Origin: Bacillota bacterium
GTDB taxonomy: Bacteria; Bacillota; Halanaerobiia; B1SED10-174
DNA length: 64,000 nucleotides
Assembly: GCA_007122335.1 (NCBI GenBank)
Contig: SKTZ01000021.1
Span: 1 to 64,000 of the forward strand
Direction of reading: 5' to 3'
A program made the translations under genes and the position numbers. Under the pieces are notes generated by a model, which made no database searches, had not been told where the DNA came from, and saw nothing but the letters and a program-made list of their open reading frames with translations. Positions 41,390-50,345 of the stretch are shown here, piece by piece (the stretch's first letter is position 1; each line of letters starts with the position of its first letter).

Positions 41390-42355
41390 ATGGGACAAAC
41401 ACTTTTCTGGTTCTTGATTGGGCTTGGTCTATTAATTAAGGGTGGAGATTTTTTTGTTAGTTCAAGTGTGAATCTCGCGCGTATTTTCCGAATTCCGAGG
41501 ATGATTATTGGAGGAACTCTGGTCAGTCTTGCTACGACATTACCTGAATTGATAGTAACAGCAACAGCCAGTTTCCAGGGGAATCCTCAGTTAGCAATCG
41601 GCAACGCTGTTGGTTCGGTGATTGCTAATAGTGGTCTCATTGTCGGTTTTACTGCCCTTGTCGGTGTGGTTTTAGTGAGGCGCCGCGATTTTGTAATTTC
41701 GGCCTGGGTAATGCTGGGTTCGGCTCTAATATTAAGTTTTCTAATCCTTGATGGGTTTGTTCCCCGCTGGGGTGGCATTGTTTTGCTGCTAACCGGAGCG
41801 GTTTACCTTGCAGGTGATTTAATCCGGAATTATCGTTTTAATAAAAATGGTGTGAATAAAGAAGCAGAACAGGAAATCCTGGAAAAACACGGAACTGCTC
41901 AACGGAATTTTTTGTTTTTTCTTATTGGAGCGGTGATGGTGGTTGGGGGCAGCCGACTTTTGGTAAATTCAAGCCTGGAAATTGCTGAGTACTTTAATCT
42001 TTCAGCCCTATTTGTTGGCCTTACTATAATTGCTATAGGAACATCGCTCCCCGAATTGACAACGGCAGTTGTTTCCATGCGGAAAAAAGTGGTTGATCTT
42101 TCCCTGGGTAATGTTGTTGGGGCCAATATACTCGGGCTTACATGGGTGTCAGGAATTGCAGCTACGATTAACCCCTTTTCTCTAGGGGGTCTGGGGGACT
42201 TACTCAGTCTATTGGCAATGCTTTTATTTGTGGTAATGCTTCTGGTAATGGGGTTTACCCATTCCAAAATAACCCGCCGGGAAGGGCTGGTGTTGATATT
42301 GTTTTATTTTGCTTACATATTTGGAGCCTATCAAGCTGGCTTTTTAATAGGCTAG
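41390..42355 (+). CDS. Calcium/sodium antiporter (CaCA superfamily, YrbG-like)
   Basis: 321 residues with ten membrane helices in two inverted alpha repeats. Repeat one has ATTLPELIVTATAS and IGNAVGSVIANSGLIVG; repeat two has IGTSLPELTTAVVS and LGNVVGANILGLTWV. The acidic residues in these repeats bind the cation. A charged loop (about residues 140-165) separates the halves. Substrate could be Ca or Na in exchange for another cation. ATG is preferred over the adjacent TTG. Confidence 0.94.
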   Translation: MGQTLFWFLIGLGLLIKGGDFFVSSSVNLARIFRIPRMIIGGTLVSLATTLPELIVTATASFQGNPQLAIGNAVGSVIANSGLIVGFTALVGVVLVRRRDFVISAWVMLGSALILSFLILDGFVPRWGGIVLLLTGAVYLAGDLIRNYRFNKNGVNKEAEQEILEKHGTAQRNFLFFLIGAVMVVGGSRLLVNSSLEIAEYFNLSALFVGLTIIAIGTSLPELTTAVVSMRKKVVDLSLGNVVGANILGLTWVSGIAATINPFSLGGLGDLLSLLAMLLFVVMLLVMGFTHSKITRREGLVLILFYFAYIFGAYQAGFLIG

Positions 42356-42365
42356 GGAGGAAAAA

Positions 42366-43751
42366 ATGGTTAAGATTGCGCTGGTATTAATTATCCTTTT
42401 TTCTTTTGGTTCTTCAGCCATTGGGAGTGCTGAAATTCACCACTGGGAAGATTTGACTGGATTTCCTGGTGGTAGCGGGGAGACAAAAATTTTGCTTGTT
42501 CATGGTTTTCAGCCCGGAGTTTTAACAGATGGGCTTTTGCGAACCCTTCCCATTGAGAACTGGAACCAAATGGTCCGGGCTATAACTAAGAACGAGGAAC
42601 TGGCCGGTAATGTAGAAATTTATGTTTTTCTTTACCAGCCCTATTTTGATGATATTGCAAACCTTGCTGAAAAAATGGCTCTGGAAATTAAGCGTGCAGA
42701 CCTCGAAGATAAAGAGTTGATAATTATTGCTCATAGTATGGGAGGGTTAATTGCCCGTCATTATATTAATTTTAAGCAGAACAAGGAAAAGGTTAAAGCG
42801 CTTTTTACCCTTGGAACTCCCCACAAGGGCATACCTGTTCTTTTTGCTGCAGAGAACCTGGGGGTTGGCCCCGCAATCCAGGATATGCGGGGGACTCCAT
42901 GTCTGATGGAAAGGTTTGGGTTCATTGAAAAAGAAAACTATAGTTATCTTCAGACCTTAAATAAAGAAGAAGGTTATGCCCACCTGTACTATACCTTTTC
43001 TGGAAGGCTTGACCCCAGCGTTTCCCGCAACTTCTTTTCCTATGTAGGAGAAGCTTATTACCAGTTAATATCATCCCTGCGGGTTCCCGGGGATGGAATT
43101 GTTTCTAACTACAGTTCGAGCCTGGAGGGTGCCCATAATTTCCCGCCAGTAGAAGGAGTTTATCATCAGGGCCTTTTCCAAAACAAGGAAATTATTTCAT
43201 CCATTATTTCCGGGCTTGAGGGTTTAATCCTCGGGAAAAAATTCCCTGTTTCTGGCAGGATCAAAGGGAAAAATGGGGAGGGTCTGGAAGGTATAAAAGT
43301 GAGGCTGGGCTCGGAAACATTAATTACAGATAAACAGGGTTTCTTTCAGAGTTCCAAAAATCTTGAGTTCGGGGAAAAAATCCAACCAGAACCAAAAGAG
43401 GAAATTTATTTTTTCCCTCCCTCCCAACCAGTTGATGGCAGGGAAGAAGCCTATGATTTTAATTTGAAGGAAACCTTTGCTGTTGGGGGAAAAATCCAGA
43501 CTTTTTTCAGCGATGATGACCTCCAGGGAAGTACCATGATAATCAGCAGCGAGGAAAATTATCACAATTTCTTTAAACTGGAAATAGGAAAGGAAGGTTC
43601 TTTTCGGGCGGAAAATATTCCTGCGGGGAATTATCGGTTTTTCCTTTTTCACGAAAACAGGCCGGGTCTTTCCTTTCAAAAATTTGAGGTGGACGAAACT
43701 GATTTAGATCTGGAAGTTAACTTTTTCCACCTGTTTGGTAATAATAACTGA
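42366..43751 (+). CDS. Secreted alpha/beta hydrolase (lipase-like) with C-terminal beta domains
   Basis: 461 residues with a signal peptide (cut near SAIGSAE). The hydrolase has the oxyanion segment ILLVHGFQPG and the nucleophile elbow IIAHSMGGLIARHY, followed by FTLGTPHKG, as in triacylglycerol lipases and PGAP1-like esterases. From about residue 295 there is a carboxypeptidase-regulatory-like beta domain (VSGRIKGKNGEGLEGIKVRL) and a second similar one (FRAENIPAGNYRFFLF). Its lipid or ester substrate is unknown. It ends 16 bases into the extended frame of tex. Confidence 0.88.
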   Translation: MVKIALVLIILFSFGSSAIGSAEIHHWEDLTGFPGGSGETKILLVHGFQPGVLTDGLLRTLPIENWNQMVRAITKNEELAGNVEIYVFLYQPYFDDIANLAEKMALEIKRADLEDKELIIIAHSMGGLIARHYINFKQNKEKVKALFTLGTPHKGIPVLFAAENLGVGPAIQDMRGTPCLMERFGFIEKENYSYLQTLNKEEGYAHLYYTFSGRLDPSVSRNFFSYVGEAYYQLISSLRVPGDGIVSNYSSSLEGAHNFPPVEGVYHQGLFQNKEIISSIISGLEGLILGKKFPVSGRIKGKNGEGLEGIKVRLGSETLITDKQGFFQSSKNLEFGEKIQPEPKEEIYFFPPSQPVDGREEAYDFNLKETFAVGGKIQTFFSDDDLQGSTMIISSEENYHNFFKLEIGKEGSFRAENIPAGNYRFFLFHENRPGLSFQKFEVDETDLDLEVNFFHLFGNNN

Positions 43752-43782
43752 ATACCGGATGACTGGAGGAGGTCTAAATTTT

Positions 43783-45966
43783 ATGGATGAACAACAGATT
43801 GTAAAACTAATCAGTCAGGAACTCGGTTTGGGACTGGAGCAGGTTCGAAGGACAGTTGAACTGCTCGATGGGGGTAATACCATCCCCTTTATTTCACGCT
43901 ATCGCAAAGAAGCAACCGGAGGCCTTGATGAAGAAGTATTGCGTAAACTTGAAGAAAGACTGAATTACCTGCGCAACCTGATGCAGCGAAAAGAAGAGGT
44001 GCTCAGATTAATTGCAGAACAGGAAAAATTAACTCCTGAATTAGAGGAAAAAATAAATCTGGCAACTAAAATGCAGGAACTCGAGGATTTATACCGTCCT
44101 TTCCGACCCAAACGAAGAACCCGGGCTACCAAAGCCAAGGAAAAAGGCCTGGAGCCCCTGGCCCAGTTGATTTTTTCTCAAAAAGAAGATCTTGCAGAAC
44201 CTGACCTGGAAGCGGAGAAATATCTTGACGAAGAAAAAGAATTGGTGGAAGTTTCCCAGGTCTGGCAGGGGGCCCGAGATATTATTGCCGAATGGGTAGC
44301 AGATGATCCCGAAGCAAGAGCCCTGGCCAGAAAAAGCAGCTGGGAGAAAGGGATTATTAATTCCCGGGGGCAGACCCAAGAACATTCCCCCTATGAAATG
44401 TACTATGAGTACAGGGAACCGGTAAAAAAATTGCCTCCCCACCGAGTGCTTGCTCTGAGCAGGGGAGAGAGAGAAGATTTTCTAAAGGTGAATCTGGAAG
44501 TCCCCCAGGAGGAAATTATCGAGCTTTTAGGCAGGAAGTTTATTGAAAACAATGAATTTTTCGGTCGGGAGCATATCGAAGAAGCTATAGAGGAAGGTTA
44601 TAAGAGGTTAATCCAGCCTGCTGTGGAAAGAGAAATAAGGAATGATATCTGGGATAAAGCGGAAGAACACGCAATTACCATATTTGCCTCTAACCTGAAA
44701 AAACTCTTGTTGCAACCTCCTGTTAGCGGGGCAAAAATAATGGGGATTGACCCCGCTTTTCGGACCGGCTCCAAAGTGGTGGTTGTGGATGAAACGGGTC
44801 GGGTTTTAACAACAGAGACAATTTTCCCCCATGCTCCCCAGAATAAATGGGAACTGGGGTTACGGGTCCTGGTTGACCTCGTTGAAACCCATGATGTTGA
44901 TATTATTGCGATTGGTAATGGGACAGCCTGCCGGGAAACTGAAAAGCTGGCTGTTGAGGTAATCGAGGAAAGCAAAAATGAACTGAAATATATCGTGGTT
45001 GATGAAGCAGGAGCAAGTGTTTACTCGGCTTCGCCTCTGGCGAAAAAAGAACTCCCAGGAATGGATGTTTCCATGCGGGGAGCGGTATCCATTGCCCGGC
45101 GGCTTCAGGATCCCCTGGCCGAACTGGTAAAAATAGACCCCAAGTCCCTGGGTGTGGGGATGTACCAGCATGATGTAACGGGTTCCAAGTTGAAGGAAAA
45201 ACTGGAGCAGGTAGTTGAATCCTGTGTAAACCACGTAGGAGTAGACCTGAATACTGCTTCTCCAGCCCTATTGCGCTATGTGTCCGGAATGAACAGCAGG
45301 GTTGCAGGTGCTGTGGTAAAGGCCCGGGAGGAAGATGGAATTTTTCAGGCCAGGGAGGATCTACTGGATGTTAAAGGCTTTGGAGACAAAACTTTTCAGC
45401 AGGCCGCCGGTTTTCTCCGAATTTATAGTCACCGGGATCCTTTGGCCAGGACCCCAATCCATCCAGAATCCTACTCTGTAGCTGAAAAATTACTAAATAA
45501 AATTGGCTTCAGTTCTGAAGACCTTGAAGATAAAGAAAAAGTTACTCAATTAAGGACAGAATTAAAAGATATTAATCCTTCAACCCTGGTTGAAGAGTTA
45601 AACACCGGCCTGCCAACTCTGCGGGATATAATTGATTCACTCTCCCGTCCGGGGCGGGACCCCCGGGAAGATTTACCAAAACCAATTTTCCGGACCAATG
45701 TTTTATCTATTGAAGATCTGGAGGAAGGCATGATTTTGAAAGGAACTGTCCGGAATGTGATTGACTTTGGTGCTTTTGTTGACATTGGAGTTAAAGAGGA
45801 TGGGCTCGTTCATATTTCGGAAATGAGTGAACGTTTTGTCCGGGACCCAATGGAACTAGTTTCGGTGGGCGATGTGGTTGAGGTTATGGTAAAAGGAGTT
45901 GACCTGGAAAGAAAAAGAATTGGACTGACCATGGTTCTTCCCAAGGGAAAAAATAGAAAGGGGTGA
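43783..45966 (+). CDS. tex: Tex family RNA-binding transcription accessory protein
   Basis: 727 residues from ATG 43783 after GGAGGAGG. The protein has all Tex parts in order: an N-terminal helical region (GNTIPFISRYRKEATGGLDEE), a YqgF/RNase H-like domain (IMGIDPAFRTGSKVVVVDETG), helix-hairpin-helix motifs (VNTASPALLRYVSG-like segment), and a C-terminal S1 domain (GTVRNVIDFGAFVDIGVKEDGLVHISEM). Its role in RNA metabolism is broad and not fully defined. Confidence 0.96.
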   Translation: MDEQQIVKLISQELGLGLEQVRRTVELLDGGNTIPFISRYRKEATGGLDEEVLRKLEERLNYLRNLMQRKEEVLRLIAEQEKLTPELEEKINLATKMQELEDLYRPFRPKRRTRATKAKEKGLEPLAQLIFSQKEDLAEPDLEAEKYLDEEKELVEVSQVWQGARDIIAEWVADDPEARALARKSSWEKGIINSRGQTQEHSPYEMYYEYREPVKKLPPHRVLALSRGEREDFLKVNLEVPQEEIIELLGRKFIENNEFFGREHIEEAIEEGYKRLIQPAVEREIRNDIWDKAEEHAITIFASNLKKLLLQPPVSGAKIMGIDPAFRTGSKVVVVDETGRVLTTETIFPHAPQNKWELGLRVLVDLVETHDVDIIAIGNGTACRETEKLAVEVIEESKNELKYIVVDEAGASVYSASPLAKKELPGMDVSMRGAVSIARRLQDPLAELVKIDPKSLGVGMYQHDVTGSKLKEKLEQVVESCVNHVGVDLNTASPALLRYVSGMNSRVAGAVVKAREEDGIFQAREDLLDVKGFGDKTFQQAAGFLRIYSHRDPLARTPIHPESYSVAEKLLNKIGFSSEDLEDKEKVTQLRTELKDINPSTLVEELNTGLPTLRDIIDSLSRPGRDPREDLPKPIFRTNVLSIEDLEEGMILKGTVRNVIDFGAFVDIGVKEDGLVHISEMSERFVRDPMELVSVGDVVEVMVKGVDLERKRIGLTMVLPKGKNRKG

Positions 45967-45972
45967 AACAGG

Positions 45973-47667
45973 TTGTTTAATATTCGGATAGGTGGACAGG
46001 CAGGACAGGGAATGAATACCATTGGAAGTTTGCTTGCAAAAGCCCTATTGCGAATGGGGTTCCATGTTTTTACCTGCAAGGATTACATGTCCAGGATAAG
46101 AGGAGGGCATAATTTTTCTGACATTCGTTTTGGACCCGAACCCCTGCAGGGGGGGGCGGAAAAAGTAGATATTCTTCTCGCTTTAAATGAAGAAACCTGG
46201 GAACTGCACAAAAACACCCTGGGGGAAACGGGGATGCTGGTGTATGACGAAGAGGATTTTACTCCTAAGGGAGAGGAAGGCAAAAGAAAAGGTCTACCCC
46301 TGAGTAAAAAAGCAGAAGAAATTGGAGACAAACGGATAGCAGGGGTCATTGCCCTTGGTTTCATCCACAGTGTTCTTGGTTTGTCTCCGGATGCTCTGGA
46401 GAATATCCTGGCAGAAAAATTCTCGGGAGAAATTTTGCAAAAAAATATTAAAGCTCTCCAGTGGGGGCATGAGCAGGGTGAGGAAACATTTTCTGTTAAG
46501 CCAGCCAAAGGTTTAAAGGGGACCAAGTTGATCAACGGAAATAATGCTATTGGCATGGGGGCACTGGTTGCGGGAGTCCAATTTTATGCCGCCTACCCCA
46601 TGACTCCTTCAACTGGTGTTTTGAATTTTTTGGCTCAACAGGGTGAACGTTTTAATATCCTTGTGGAACAGGCTGAAGATGAAATTGCAGCAATAAATAT
46701 GGCTTTAGGTGCTTCTTTCGGGGGAGTTCGAGCTATGACTGGAACTTCCGGTGGCGGTTTTTCCCTGATGGTTGAAGGCCTGGGGCTAGCAGGAATTACG
46801 GAAACTCCCCTGGTAATACTTAATGCTCAACGGCCTGGCCCTGCTACAGGTTTACCAACGAGAACTGAACAGGGAGACCTGGAATTTGTAATCCATGCTT
46901 CCCAGGGAGAATTCCCCCGGATTGTCCTTGCTCCACGAGATGCTGAAAACGCTTTTTATAAAACGGTTAGGGCTTTTAACCTTGCCGATAAATACCAGGT
47001 CCCCGTTATTATTTTAAGTGACCAGTTTTTAGGAGACTCTGAACAAACTGTCGCTGAATTTGATCCAGAAGCGGTTCAGATAAACCGGGGCAAGCTGGTA
47101 AAAGATTACCAGGAAGACACCCCCTACTTACGTTACAGGTTTACCGAAGATGGCGTTTCTCCCCGGCTGATTCCCGGAGAAAAAGGGCAGGTTGTTCTCG
47201 CGGATAGTGATGAACATAATGAAGCTGGGAATATTATAGAAGATGCCCAAACCCGGGCCAAAATGGTGGAGAAGAGAATGAAACGCATGGAAAAAATAAA
47301 GGAAGAAATGGAGCCCCCTCTTTACAATGGGCCGGATCATGACCAGGCCGATTATATCCTGGTTAGTTGGGGTTCCAATTATGGTCCCGTAGAAGAAGCA
47401 AGGTTGGCTCTGAATGATGATGGAATGAAGATTGGACACTATTCTTTTTCCGATATCTGGCCTCTTCCTGAAGGAAAGTGGAGAGAAGTTCTGAAGGGAA
47501 AAAGCTTGATTTTAGTTGAGAATAATTATTCCAGTCAACTGGGCTCACTGCTGCAAAAGGAAGGTCTGGGAAAACCAGAAATCTTCATCGGAAAGTATGA
47601 CGGCCGGCCCTTTAGTGGCGATGAATTAAAACGCCGGATTAAGAAGGAGGTGGCAAGCAGTGGTTGA
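45973..47667 (+). CDS. korA: 2-oxoacid:ferredoxin oxidoreductase, fused gamma-alpha subunit
   Basis: 564 residues from TTG 45973. The first 180 are the gamma domain (IRIGGQAGQGMNTIGSLLAKALL, SRIRGGHNF). The rest is the alpha subunit pyrimidine-binding domain (NNAIGMGALVAGVQFYAAYPMTPSTG) and domain II. With KorB it oxidises a 2-oxoacid with CoA and reduces ferredoxin, a core step in anaerobes. There is no 4Fe-4S delta domain, as in the two-subunit Kor/For type. The exact substrate (2-oxoglutarate, pyruvate or branched-chain) is not certain. Confidence 0.94.
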   Translation: MFNIRIGGQAGQGMNTIGSLLAKALLRMGFHVFTCKDYMSRIRGGHNFSDIRFGPEPLQGGAEKVDILLALNEETWELHKNTLGETGMLVYDEEDFTPKGEEGKRKGLPLSKKAEEIGDKRIAGVIALGFIHSVLGLSPDALENILAEKFSGEILQKNIKALQWGHEQGEETFSVKPAKGLKGTKLINGNNAIGMGALVAGVQFYAAYPMTPSTGVLNFLAQQGERFNILVEQAEDEIAAINMALGASFGGVRAMTGTSGGGFSLMVEGLGLAGITETPLVILNAQRPGPATGLPTRTEQGDLEFVIHASQGEFPRIVLAPRDAENAFYKTVRAFNLADKYQVPVIILSDQFLGDSEQTVAEFDPEAVQINRGKLVKDYQEDTPYLRYRFTEDGVSPRLIPGEKGQVVLADSDEHNEAGNIIEDAQTRAKMVEKRMKRMEKIKEEMEPPLYNGPDHDQADYILVSWGSNYGPVEEARLALNDDGMKIGHYSFSDIWPLPEGKWREVLKGKSLILVENNYSSQLGSLLQKEGLGKPEIFIGKYDGRPFSGDELKRRIKKEVASSG

Positions 47668-48514
47668 TAAAAAAGCATATCAGAATAAAGAGGAAATCGC
47701 CTGGTGTCCAGGGTGTGGAAACTTTGCAATCAGAATGACCTTGCAAGAAGCGCTTGCAGATCTAAATCTTGAACCCCACCAGGTTTTGATAGCCAGTGGA
47801 ATTGGCCAGGCAGCCAAAATCCCTCACTATCTGAAAATTAATGGATTTAATGGGTTGCATGGAAGAGCGATACCGGTGGGAACTGCTTTAGCTGCAACCA
47901 GGAAAGATTTAAAAATTATTGTTGAATCTGGAGACGGGGATATTTATGGCGAGGGAGGCAACCACTTTTTACATGCTTTTCGGCGCAACCCCAACATGGC
48001 TTTATTTGTTCACAACAACCAGGTTTATGGATTGACCAAAGGCCAGGCTTCCCCAACTTCGGAAATGGGAATGAAAACAGGTGTTCAGGTTAAAGGAGTT
48101 ACAAATCTGCCCCTCAATCCACTGCTGTTAGCTTTGGCAGGTGGTGCAACCTTCGTGGCCCGATCCTTCGCCGGGGACAGAAAACATTTAAAGTCAATGA
48201 TGCAACAGGCGATTCAGCACAGGGGTCTTGCTTTTTTGGATATTCTTCAACCGTGCGTAACCTTCAACAAGATCAACACCTTTCAGTGGTACAAGGAAAG
48301 AGTATATAATTTGGAAGAGGACCACAACCCCGAAAGCTGGGAAAAAGCCCTGGAAAAAGCCCGGGAATGGGGAGAAAAAATCCCAACAGGAATTTTCTAT
48401 CGGAAGGAAAGGCGGATTTTTGCAGAAGAATTTCCCCAGCTTTCCCGGGAAGAAATTTACGATCCCCGGGAAAGGGTTTACTGCTGGCCAGAACTGCTTG
48501 AGAATTTTAAGTAA
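47660..48514 (+). CDS. korB: 2-oxoacid:ferredoxin oxidoreductase, beta subunit
   Basis: 284 residues from GTG 47660 after AAGGAGGTGG, overlapping korA by 8 bases. It binds thiamine pyrophosphate: ESGDGDIYGEGGNHFLHAFRRNPN holds the GDG-N motif. The cluster-binding cysteines are in WCPGCGNF near the N-terminus, plus one later (LQPCVTFN). Together with KorA it forms the alpha-beta oxidoreductase. Confidence 0.95.
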   Translation: MVDKKAYQNKEEIAWCPGCGNFAIRMTLQEALADLNLEPHQVLIASGIGQAAKIPHYLKINGFNGLHGRAIPVGTALAATRKDLKIIVESGDGDIYGEGGNHFLHAFRRNPNMALFVHNNQVYGLTKGQASPTSEMGMKTGVQVKGVTNLPLNPLLLALAGGATFVARSFAGDRKHLKSMMQQAIQHRGLAFLDILQPCVTFNKINTFQWYKERVYNLEEDHNPESWEKALEKAREWGEKIPTGIFYRKERRIFAEEFPQLSREEIYDPRERVYCWPELLENFK

Positions 48515-48520
48515 AAAGAA

Positions 48521-48549
48521 GATGACCCCGGAAAAAAGCCGGGGTCATC
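48521..48549 (+). terminator. Strong hairpin after korB (terminator without a T-run)
   Basis: GATGACCCCGG (48521-48531) pairs perfectly with CCGGGGTCATC (48539-48549). No T-run follows on the plus strand, so it may be an RNA 3' stabiliser rather than an intrinsic terminator. Confidence 0.55.
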
Positions 48550-48564
48550 AAACAAAAAAGGCCA

Positions 48565-48636
48565 AACTCCGGAGGTTGGGAGGAGGGAAATCCAACCGGG
48601 GGACAGCACCGGAGGGCTTTAGGGAGTTATCTTTTT
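48565..48636 (+). ncRNA. Candidate structured RNA with alternative pairings
   Basis: GGTTGG (48574-48579) pairs with CCAACC (48592-48597). The flanking CTCC can pair in two exclusive ways: CTCCGG (48567-48572) with CCGGAG (48609-48614), or AACTCC (48565-48570) with GGAGTT (48623-48628), the latter just before CTTTTT. This resembles an antiterminator/terminator choice upstream of the acylphosphatase gene. I cannot match it to a known riboswitch class. Confidence 0.35.
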
Positions 48637-48740
48637 AACATTATAAAGGAAAGAACTATATCTGTCAAGGGAAAACAAAGGAATTTTCCCTGTTGATGGA
48701 AAAATTAATAAGGGTATATAAAGAAAAAGGAGGGGCGATA

Positions 48741-49025
48741 ATGGCAGATGTAGCCCTGCAGGCAAGAATACAGGGCCGGGTTCAGGGGGTAGGTTTTCGG
48801 CACTTTGTACTGGAAAAAGCACAGAGATTGGACCTGGTTGGGTACGTCCAGAACCTTGCTGATGGAGATGTGGCGGTTTTTGCTGAAGGAGATGAGGAAG
48901 ATCTAAAAAAACTGGAAAAGTTTTTGAATAGGGGCCCCTTTATGGCCCGAGTAACTCAGGTAAAAACCGAATGGAAAGAAGCCGAAGGCAATTTTTCTAC
49001 CTTCGAAGTTAAATTTAAAACCTGA
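48741..49025 (+). CDS. acyP: Acylphosphatase
   Basis: 94 residues from ATG 48741 after AAAAGGAGGGGCG. It hydrolyses acyl phosphates. The phosphate-binding loop and catalytic Arg lie in RIQGRVQGVGFRHFV, and the catalytic Asn is in GYVQNLADGDVAVFAEG. The ferredoxin-like fold is complete. An upstream in-frame start at 48693 has no ribosome site. Confidence 0.95.
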   Translation: MADVALQARIQGRVQGVGFRHFVLEKAQRLDLVGYVQNLADGDVAVFAEGDEEDLKKLEKFLNRGPFMARVTQVKTEWKEAEGNFSTFEVKFKT

Positions 49026-49043
49026 TAAAAGGAAAGGATTGCC

Positions 49044-50345
49044 ATGGATAAGGTTAGTGGCCTATCCGGTTTAGGAAATAAAAGTGATTTTAAAGCCCAG
49101 TTTTTCTGGTCCGAGCTATTAAAGAAACTTGGATTGCAGGAAAAAAAGCTTTTTGATTTATCCCCCCGGTATTTAAAGGAAGAATTGCAGAAAAGAAATT
49201 TAGCAAATTATTCTCCCCGACTAAGAACGAGAATTGAAGTTTTGCTTTTAATTTTGGACCTTTATACTGAAGAGACTAATCCCCAGAAAAACAACATAAA
49301 GGGGAATAGCCTTCTTGCCACAGAATTATTATTTCAGGGGGCTCAATTGGCCAGAGAAAAGGGGAATATTTCCCTGGCAAAAAAAATCAATTTTTTTCTG
49401 CATGGAGAAGATTTAAAAAAAGAGTGGGAAAAATGCATAAGGCAGTTTGCCCATCTTCTGAGAAAGGAAATTAGCAATAGGGCGGAGCAAAAAATCCTGA
49501 TTAATCAACTTGACCAAAAGGGGTTTAAGGGTTTGCACCAGTACCTGAAAACATCGGAATTACCAAGGTTAAATAGGGTTTCTGCAACAAGATTTCTGGC
49601 CCTGCAATATCTGTTGGAATATATATTGGAAAATGAAGCCCCTGATGGAAAAATAATTACTGCAAAGCACCAAAGAAACCTTGAATTAGACCTCCCTGAA
49701 ATATATAATAAAATGCTTTTAACTGTGAACCGGGAGCGCTTGAACCTTCTCTTGCCTATAGTTGAGGAACTAAGCCTTTGGAGCGGACAGGAACTGGGCC
49801 AGGTTGCCAGGGAAGAAAGCTCAAGATTGGCAAATGACCAGAGATTTTCAACTGGCTTGATTGCTTTTATTCTGGGCAGGTTGAATAAACTGTTATTTAT
49901 GGAAGAAAACCCGACCACCTTTAATCAACACGATTTAAGTCAACAGGAAAAAATGGCAGTTGCAATTTTATTGCGGGATAACTATCCTGCAATTTACAGG
50001 TATTACCGCCAGCTGGGACTTCCAGCCTTACCCCTCGAAGAAGAAATAGGGCCCCAATTTGGCCCCTGTTTTGTGGCGGGAGCGGTATTTACAAAAAAAG
50101 AAGAAGAAAAATACATTGCAATCCTAAAGTTCTGGCGAGATAATTACCTTAAGGGCCATTGGCCGGGCAGGCTATTTATTATTTTATATTACAGATCCGG
50201 ACCTTTTCTGGCCAAGGTACTCGCGGAGTTTCCTTTTTTAAAAGAACCCGTTCGCAGGTTTCTGAGAATTATAACCCAGGGGCTTCTTTTTAAATTTTCA
50301 AATAATTACAAAACAGTGAAGGAGGATGAAAATGTTAGTTTTTAA
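49044..50345 (+). CDS. Mostly helical protein with a CFI-box-like C-terminal segment
   Basis: 433 residues from ATG 49044. The first 330 residues are helical, with no family I recognise; some stretches repeat Leu/Lys/Arg patterns. Residues from about 342 read CFVAGAVF, then FWRDNYLKGHWPGRLFIILYY, RSGPFLAKVL and a proline/arginine end. This follows the CFI-box C-terminal pattern (CFIATAAYG, then LRxFRDxxL..xxGRxFVxxYYxxSP). The function of that tail is unknown. It overlaps the amidohydrolase by 14 bases. Confidence 0.75.
   Translation: MDKVSGLSGLGNKSDFKAQFFWSELLKKLGLQEKKLFDLSPRYLKEELQKRNLANYSPRLRTRIEVLLLILDLYTEETNPQKNNIKGNSLLATELLFQGAQLAREKGNISLAKKINFFLHGEDLKKEWEKCIRQFAHLLRKEISNRAEQKILINQLDQKGFKGLHQYLKTSELPRLNRVSATRFLALQYLLEYILENEAPDGKIITAKHQRNLELDLPEIYNKMLLTVNRERLNLLLPIVEELSLWSGQELGQVAREESSRLANDQRFSTGLIAFILGRLNKLLFMEENPTTFNQHDLSQQEKMAVAILLRDNYPAIYRYYRQLGLPALPLEEEIGPQFGPCFVAGAVFTKKEEEKYIAILKFWRDNYLKGHWPGRLFIILYYRSGPFLAKVLAEFPFLKEPVRRFLRIITQGLLFKFSNNYKTVKEDENVSF

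Noticed and set aside
48521-48549. Possible rRNA/SRP RNA fragment around the GC-rich hairpin
   Set aside because: The conserved SRP loop sequence is absent; it is a simple perfect inverted repeat after korB.
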